NCBI GenBank assembly: GCA_036337765.1
Contig: JAYZDP010000201.1
Coordinates: 1 to 46,723, forward strand
DNA length: 46,723 nt
Direction: 5' to 3'
Source: JAYZDP01 sp036337765
GTDB lineage: Bacteria; Acidobacteriota; Thermoanaerobaculia; Multivoradales; Multivoraceae
How positions within the stretch are numbered: the stretch's first letter is position 1; every line of letters starts with the position of its first letter. Below, one piece after another: positions 42,496 through 46,723 of the stretch. A program made the position numbers and the translations under genes. The notes under the pieces were generated by a model. It was given only the letters and a program-made list of their open reading frames with translations. It had not been told where the DNA came from and searched no databases.

Positions 42496-43539
42496 ATGCG
42501 TTCATATGTCGTCGCACTGTTGTTTCTGTCCCTGCAGTGGGCCTGCGCACCGGCCGAAGAGCCGGCACCCGAGCCCGCTGCCGCTCCTACCGAAACCGAG
42601 GAGCCAACATCGACCGGCTCTGTCGACGGCATCGACCCGAGGTTCTCCGAGCTCATCGCGGCCGACGCCACCGTCGAGAAGGTCGCCGAGGGTTTCCAGT
42701 TCATCGAGGGCCCGGTCTGGGTGGGCGGCGCCGACGGGCACCTGCTGTTCAGCGACATCCCCGCCGACACGGTCTACCAGTGGTCCGAGTCGGGCGGTCA
42801 GAGTGTGTTTCTCAACCCGGTCTTTCTTCCCGAGCTCGAGACCGGTGGCCAGGGCGGCTCCAACGGCCTGACCCTCGACCACGCCGGCCGGGTCATCCTG
42901 TGTGAGCACGGCAACCGCCGCGTCGCCCGCATCGATGAAAACGGTACCCGGGTGACGGTTGTTGACCGTGTCGACGGCAAGCGCCTCAACAGCCCCAACG
43001 ACATCGTCTACCACTCCTCGGGCGCCGCCTTCTTCACCGACCCGCCCTACGGCCTCGCCGGACCCGAGTCGGCCGAGCTCGAGGTCAACGGGGTCTACCG
43101 CCTCGACAACGACGGCACCGCGCATCTCGAAGCCGACGGCCAGAGCCGCCCCAACGGCATCGGTCTCTCTCCCGACCAAAAGACCCTCTACGTTGCCAAC
43201 TCCGACGTCGAGGCCCGACTCTGGATGGCCTATTCGATCAACGACGACCTCAGCCTCGGAGAAGGCACCGTGCACCTCGACCTGACGGATAGTGCCGACA
43301 TGGGTGTACCCGACGGTCTCGCGGTCGACACGCTCGGCAACCTCTGGGCCTCAGGCCCCGGTGGCATCGTCGTCATCGCCCCCGACGGCACCCACCTGGG
43401 CACCGTCCGCCCCGCGGAGCAGCCCGCCAACGCCGGCTTCGGCGACGACGGCAAGACCCTCTACATGACCGCCCGCACCGGTCTCTACCGGGTCCGCACG
43501 AACATCCAGGGGATCCTCGCTCGCGACTCGGTGCAGTAG
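42496..43539 (+). CDS. SMP-30/gluconolactonase-family lipoprotein
   Basis: A 347-residue six-bladed beta-propeller. ATG 42496 gives a lipoprotein signal ending LQWAC. A Pro/Glu-rich linker follows, then the metal-site residues: Glu in FIEGPVW, Asn in RLNSPNDIVY, Asn in QSRPNGIGLS, and Asp in VPDGLAVD. The family hydrolyses lactones such as gluconolactone. It is two bases after the Gfo/Idh gene and probably opens the lactone that enzyme makes; that is inference from coupling. Confidence 0.9.
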   Translation: MRSYVVALLFLSLQWACAPAEEPAPEPAAAPTETEEPTSTGSVDGIDPRFSELIAADATVEKVAEGFQFIEGPVWVGGADGHLLFSDIPADTVYQWSESGGQSVFLNPVFLPELETGGQGGSNGLTLDHAGRVILCEHGNRRVARIDENGTRVTVVDRVDGKRLNSPNDIVYHSSGAAFFTDPPYGLAGPESAELEVNGVYRLDNDGTAHLEADGQSRPNGIGLSPDQKTLYVANSDVEARLWMAYSINDDLSLGEGTVHLDLTDSADMGVPDGLAVDTLGNLWASGPGGIVVIAPDGTHLGTVRPAEQPANAGFGDDGKTLYMTARTGLYRVRTNIQGILARDSVQ

Positions 43540-43601
43540 TCGACGAGCTAGCTGCCGGCGGCGCCCGACGCGAGCTCCGCCGAGCCCACAGCTCTATCCG
43601 A

Positions 43602-43627
43602 GACTGTCTGCTACCTAGCAGACAGTC
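43602..43627. terminator. Perfect hairpin between convergent genes
   Basis: GACTGTCTGCT and AGCAGACAGTC form an 11-bp stem with an ACCT loop. The minus-strand DinB stop codon spans the stem-loop junction. It sits 62 bases after the SMP-30 stop, so it could act on both strands. No T-run on either side. Confidence 0.65.
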
Positions 43628-44270
43628 CCGGATACCCAGCCGTCTCCATGACTTCGATCATCTGCCGCGAGTGACGGATGGTGTGCAGCGGTACGTAGAT
43701 GATCCAGTCGTAGGCGTTCAGCGTGCCGAAGATCGGAAATGGATGCTCCTCGGTGTGCGCCTTCAGCGGCGCCTCCATCTCGTGGACCATCTTCTCCGCC
43801 TCTTCGTAGAGCGCCTGGAAGTCGGCAACGATTTCCGCCCGCGACATCTCGCCCGTTGGCCGGATCTCCTGCGGCGCGGAGGCACCACCACGCCCGAAGG
43901 GCTGGCGGTTCGGCATCACCTGTAGCAGGAGCTGCGACTTCGCCTTGGTCTTCTCATGCCACTGCGGATTCCGGGCATTGGCGAGTGCGGCCCTGGCGGA
44001 AGTCATGAGCGCCTCGTTCGAGCGCACGATGTGCTCGGCGCACTCCCCCACCGACCACCGGTCGGGGGCGGACTTGAAGTACCACTGAACGTCGCTGACA
44101 CCCGCGAGGAGGCCGAGGTACATCGCCTCCGACTCGGCGAAGAGGTCGAGAAGCTGAGCTCGCTCGTCAGGCGACAGGTAGGGGCTTGGATCGTCCTCGG
44201 CCAACATCGGAACGACGCAGAGAAACAGGGCGAGGGCGGTCCAGATGACGGCGAGCTTTCGGGTCTTCAT
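43611..44270 (-). CDS. Exported DinB-family protein
   Basis: A 219-residue protein with a signal peptide (MKTRKLAVIWTALALFLCVV, cleaved near LAEDD) followed by a DinB/YfiT four-helix bundle. Metal-ligand histidines are ECAEHIVRSN and the late pair HTIRHSRQM. A WYFKSAPDRWSVGECAEH segment is typical of the DinB_2 group. The function of exported members is unknown; cytoplasmic relatives are thiol S-transferases. ATG 44270 has a GGAGAT site. The frame open to 44402 overlaps the phosphoesterase gene and is not used. Confidence 0.85.
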   Translation of the reverse strand: MKTRKLAVIWTALALFLCVVPMLAEDDPSPYLSPDERAQLLDLFAESEAMYLGLLAGVSDVQWYFKSAPDRWSVGECAEHIVRSNEALMTSARAALANARNPQWHEKTKAKSQLLLQVMPNRQPFGRGGASAPQEIRPTGEMSRAEIVADFQALYEEAEKMVHEMEAPLKAHTEEHPFPIFGTLNAYDWIIYVPLHTIRHSRQMIEVMETAGYPGLSAR

Positions 44271-44298
44271 TGCCGATCTCCTTGGCCGCTCACTCAGG

Positions 44299-45264
44299 CT
44301 AGCTGGTACGGCTGTCGTTGTCGAAGGTTGTGCTTCGGGCCGGCGCGTAGTGTAGACGGATGCGCACGCCCTCGGGCGGGCAGCCCAGCCGCAGCGGCAC
44401 ACCGCTCACGCCCAGGCCGCGGCTCACCACCAGCTGCGCGGACCCCACCCGGTACGCTCCCTCGTCGAGGTGGTAGCGGCTCTGCCGCACCAGCACGCCG
44501 CGGCCGGGAATGCGGATCTGCCCGCCGTGGGTGTGTCCCGAAAGGACGAGGTCGACGCCGGCACGCGCCGCGGCGAAGAAGAAGTCCGGGTTGTGCGACA
44601 ACAGAATCGAGGGCCGCCGAACGCCGGCGAGCGCCCGCTCAAGGTCCGGCGAACCGCTGTTCATGTCGTCGACTCCGGCCAGCCAAAGCCGCGATCCGCC
44701 TCGCTCGAGCTCAACCGAGCGGTTCTGAAGCATCGTCACGCCGAGCTCCTCCATGAGAAGCGAGACCCGGTCGCCACAGCCCGTGTAGTGATCGTGGTTG
44801 CCGAGAACACCGAACACCCCCATGGGTGCCTCAAGAGCCGCGATGACGTCGCGATGCGACTCCAGCTCCTGCAAATCGGAAGTGACGATGTCGCCGCCGA
44901 TCATGATCAAGTCCGGCAACTGCGCGCACAGCCGCGCGCATGCCGTCGATAGAGCTCGAGGAGAGACGAACGGTCCCGCGTGCAGATCCGTCAGAAGGAG
45001 AATCTCGAGGCCGTCGAAGGGCTCCGGCAGGTCGGGGAGCACCACATCGACTTCGGCCGACGTCAAACGGCGGGCCAATTGCCAGTCGTAGCAGACCGGC
45101 AGGCCCGATATCCACGGGTAGAGGTATCGGCTCAACAGGAGTGAAACGCTGCGCTCCACGCGCCGCACCGATCCGGTCTTCGGGTGGAACAAGGGTCGGC
45201 GATGCGGATCGGCAATCTGCGCCGGGGGCATACGACGAATCAGTGGGGGCTCGGGCGCCTTCAT
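44299..45264 (-). CDS. Calcineurin-like metallophosphoesterase (YkuE/YaeI-like)
   Basis: A 321-residue phosphoesterase. The metal motifs are complete and in order: LTDLHAG (Asp93, His95), IGGDIV, LGNHDHY, LLSHNPDF and SGHTHGGQI. About 70 residues precede the catalytic domain, including a hydrophobic SVSLLLSRYLYPWISG segment that could associate with the membrane. Relatives hydrolyse phosphodiesters such as UDP-diacylglucosamine, but the substrate here is unknown. ATG 45264 is the longest start; ATG 45231 is an alternative. It diverges from the FG-GAP gene. Confidence 0.9.
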   Translation of the reverse strand: MKAPEPPLIRRMPPAQIADPHRRPLFHPKTGSVRRVERSVSLLLSRYLYPWISGLPVCYDWQLARRLTSAEVDVVLPDLPEPFDGLEILLLTDLHAGPFVSPRALSTACARLCAQLPDLIMIGGDIVTSDLQELESHRDVIAALEAPMGVFGVLGNHDHYTGCGDRVSLLMEELGVTMLQNRSVELERGGSRLWLAGVDDMNSGSPDLERALAGVRRPSILLSHNPDFFFAAARAGVDLVLSGHTHGGQIRIPGRGVLVRQSRYHLDEGAYRVGSAQLVVSRGLGVSGVPLRLGCPPEGVRIRLHYAPARSTTFDNDSRTS

Positions 45265-45365
45265 CGTCGCGGCGAGAATGTCACGATCGACGACCCACGC
45301 GATGGGGTGGACCGAAGCTGGAGCGAGACGGACTCGGCCGCTCGGTTGCTATCCTCGGAGCTGTT

Positions 45366-46723
45366 TTGGCAAGGTCCAGAAAGAAGAAGAAGCGCGCCGG
45401 CGAGGTCAGAATCTCGACCGCGACTCCAAACGCGATGGCGCCAGCCAAGGCCGGCTCGGCTGTACGCTCGGCAGGCACGGCCCTGCGTTGGATCCTCGGC
45501 CTCGCGACCGTCTCGGGCGTCGCTCTCGTGCTGTGGTGGGGAGGCGGATCCGACGGTCCAGCGCCGGAAGCCCCTGCCCCCACCGCGGTCCAGGCACCCT
45601 CTCAATCTGCCGGACACCTGCGCATGCTCACCGAGCTGGCGGCGATTCGGGACCGCACCGCCGATGTCAATCAATGGCAAGGCGACGCTAAGGCGCGCCA
45701 GGCGCGGTCGCTGCTCTCGCGCCTGCCCGCCGAGGGGCTCGAGCTCGAGCGCTTCCAGCTCCTGACCGACGTCGGCGAGCATGAGCTCCGGCTCGGCAAC
45801 GAGACGGACGCGATCGATCGTTTCGCGACCGCCGTCGAGCTCCTACCAACGCTCGAGGGCACCCTCAGCGAGAACCAGGCGCTGCGGACCGTCTTTCGGC
45901 TCGGCGTTGCCTACCTGCGCTACGGCGAGACCCAGAATTGCACCCAGCGCCACAACGCCGACAGCTGTATCCTGCCGATCCGAGGCGACGGCGTGCATAC
46001 GGACGAGACGGGCTCACGCGCGGCCATCGATGCCTTCCTACACGTTCTGGAGGGCACGCAGCGCACCGACCCGCTGCACATCAAGAGCGTCTGGCTGCTC
46101 AATCTCGCCTACATGACGGTCGGCGGCTATCCCGACGAGGTACCCCCCGACTACCGGCTGGCCCCCGATGTCTTCGAGTCAGAGGAGTCCTTCCCGCGCT
46201 TCGTCAACGTCGCCGCACGTCTCGGCCTGGCTGACTTCACCCTTTCCGGCGGCACCGTCTTTGACGACTTCGACGGTGACGACGACCTGGATCTGGTGAC
46301 CACGACTTTCGACGCCTTCGGCGAGCCGCGCTTCTACCGCAACCGCGGCGACGGAAACTTCGACGACCGTTCCGGCGCCGCCAACCTCAAGGGTCTATAC
46401 GGCGGCCTGAATCTGGTCCAGGCCGACTACGACAACGACGGCGATCTCGACATCTACGTGCTGCGAGGCGCCTGGCTGGCCTCGGCGGGCCGCCAGCCCA
46501 ACTCTCTGTGGCGCAACGACGGCACCGGCAGATTCGCCGACGTCACCTTCGAGGCGGGACTCGGCGAGACCGCGCTCCCCGCCCAGTCGGCCGCCTGGGC
46601 GGACTACGACAACGACGGCGACGTCGATCTCTTCGTCGGCAACGAGCACGGCACTCCGCCAGCCGGAATGGGCCTGGACGAGGAGCCGTTCGACGCGCCG
46701 AGCGAGCTGTTCCGCAACAACGG
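45366..46723 (+). CDS. Membrane-anchored FG-GAP/CRTAC1-type repeat protein, 3' end beyond window
   Basis: An open frame runs to the window edge. TTG 45366, six bases after GGAG, gives a Lys-rich start (LARSRKKKKRAGE) and then one transmembrane helix, WILGLATVSGVALVLWW. ATG 45435 is an alternative start nearer the helix. Residues about 75-270 are helical and TPR-like. They are followed by calcium-loop FG-GAP repeats: FDDFDGDDDLDLV, ADYDNDGDLDIYV and ADYDNDGDVDLFVG, with LWRNDGTGRF between. The family usually ends in an ASPIC/UnbV domain, which would lie outside the window. Such proteins are surface or periplasmic and common in Acidobacteriota and Planctomycetes; their role is unclear. Confidence 0.85.
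   Translation, partial: MARSRKKKKRAGEVRISTATPNAMAPAKAGSAVRSAGTALRWILGLATVSGVALVLWWGGGSDGPAPEAPAPTAVQAPSQSAGHLRMLTELAAIRDRTADVNQWQGDAKARQARSLLSRLPAEGLELERFQLLTDVGEHELRLGNETDAIDRFATAVELLPTLEGTLSENQALRTVFRLGVAYLRYGETQNCTQRHNADSCILPIRGDGVHTDETGSRAAIDAFLHVLEGTQRTDPLHIKSVWLLNLAYMTVGGYPDEVPPDYRLAPDVFESEESFPRFVNVAARLGLADFTLSGGTVFDDFDGDDDLDLVTTTFDAFGEPRFYRNRGDGNFDDRSGAANLKGLYGGLNLVQADYDNDGDLDIYVLRGAWLASAGRQPNSLWRNDGTGRFADVTFEAGLGETALPAQSAAWADYDNDGDVDLFVGNEHGTPPAGMGLDEEPFDAPSELFRNN

Noticed and set aside
1..46723. Search for tRNA, rRNA, CRISPR arrays, insertion sequences and integrases.
   Set aside because: No repeat-spacer pattern, transposase or integrase frame, or recognisable RNA gene was found by reading. 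A covariance-model scan was not possible here, so a missed tRNA cannot be excluded.

Overview
The window looks like a chromosomal segment of a GC-rich, Gram-negative-type (diderm) bacterium. Outer-membrane and secretion features include a porin, several lipoproteins with lipoboxes and Tat-exported enzymes. The mix of exported S9 and M28 peptidases, a PQQ lipoprotein dehydrogenase, Tat-exported Gfo/Idh oxidoreductase, SMP-30 lactonase, DinB proteins, an FG-GAP/CRTAC1-type protein and a PadR remnant of the sort that normally precedes ABC permease genes suggests Acidobacteriota or a close relative. That placement is inference from gene content. No rRNA, tRNA, CRISPR array or transposase was seen.

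Layout. (1) 0.1-8.0 kb: a molybdenum/tungsten redox cluster on the + strand: a fused NuoE-NuoF diaphorase subunit, a MobA-MoaD fusion, a VanX-like lipoprotein dipeptidase, an aldehyde:ferredoxin oxidoreductase, and a 932-residue formate dehydrogenase catalytic subunit carrying NuoG-type Fe-S domains. Formate, and possibly aldehyde, oxidation is thus linked to NAD. (2) 8.0-15.9 kb: a lipoprotein alpha/beta hydrolase, then a minus-strand run of M28 peptidase, PQQ dehydrogenase, GT22-type glycosyltransferase and a decayed serine beta-lactamase-like gene with an in-frame stop. (3) 15.95-17.85 kb: nitronate monooxygenase and an SDR, translationally coupled.

(4) 17.9-34.6 kb: a nitrogen-acquisition block. 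It begins at a PadR gene cut off after 36 recognisable residues, followed by amt1 and its hairpin. A consensus sigma-54 (-24/-12) promoter at 19748-19763 then precedes porin-urtABCDE-ureDABCEFG: outer-membrane entry, urea ABC uptake, the three urease subunits and four accessory proteins in one direction. It ends where ureG overlaps, antisense, the 3' end of a Tat-exported haloacid dehalogenase whose own C-terminus appears replaced. Beyond lies a minus-strand amt2-glnK pair whose PII protein has Glu instead of the uridylylated Tyr51. The two amt paralogues are inverted relative to each other and bracket the block. Together these genes import urea and ammonium, hydrolyse urea, and sense nitrogen status through PII.

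(5) 34.7-46.7 kb: ordinary accessory and catabolic genes: S9 peptidase, membrane glycosyltransferase, SDR, Tat-lipoprotein amidase, a truncated methyltransferase, Gfo/Idh oxidoreductase, SMP-30 lactonase, DinB protein, metallophosphoesterase, and the 5' part of an FG-GAP repeat protein that runs off the window.

The observations most worth following are the sigma-54 promoter of the urea operon, the broken genes on both sides of that operon, the PII variant, the MobA-MoaD fusion, and the aldehyde oxidoreductase embedded in an NAD-linked formate dehydrogenase cluster.
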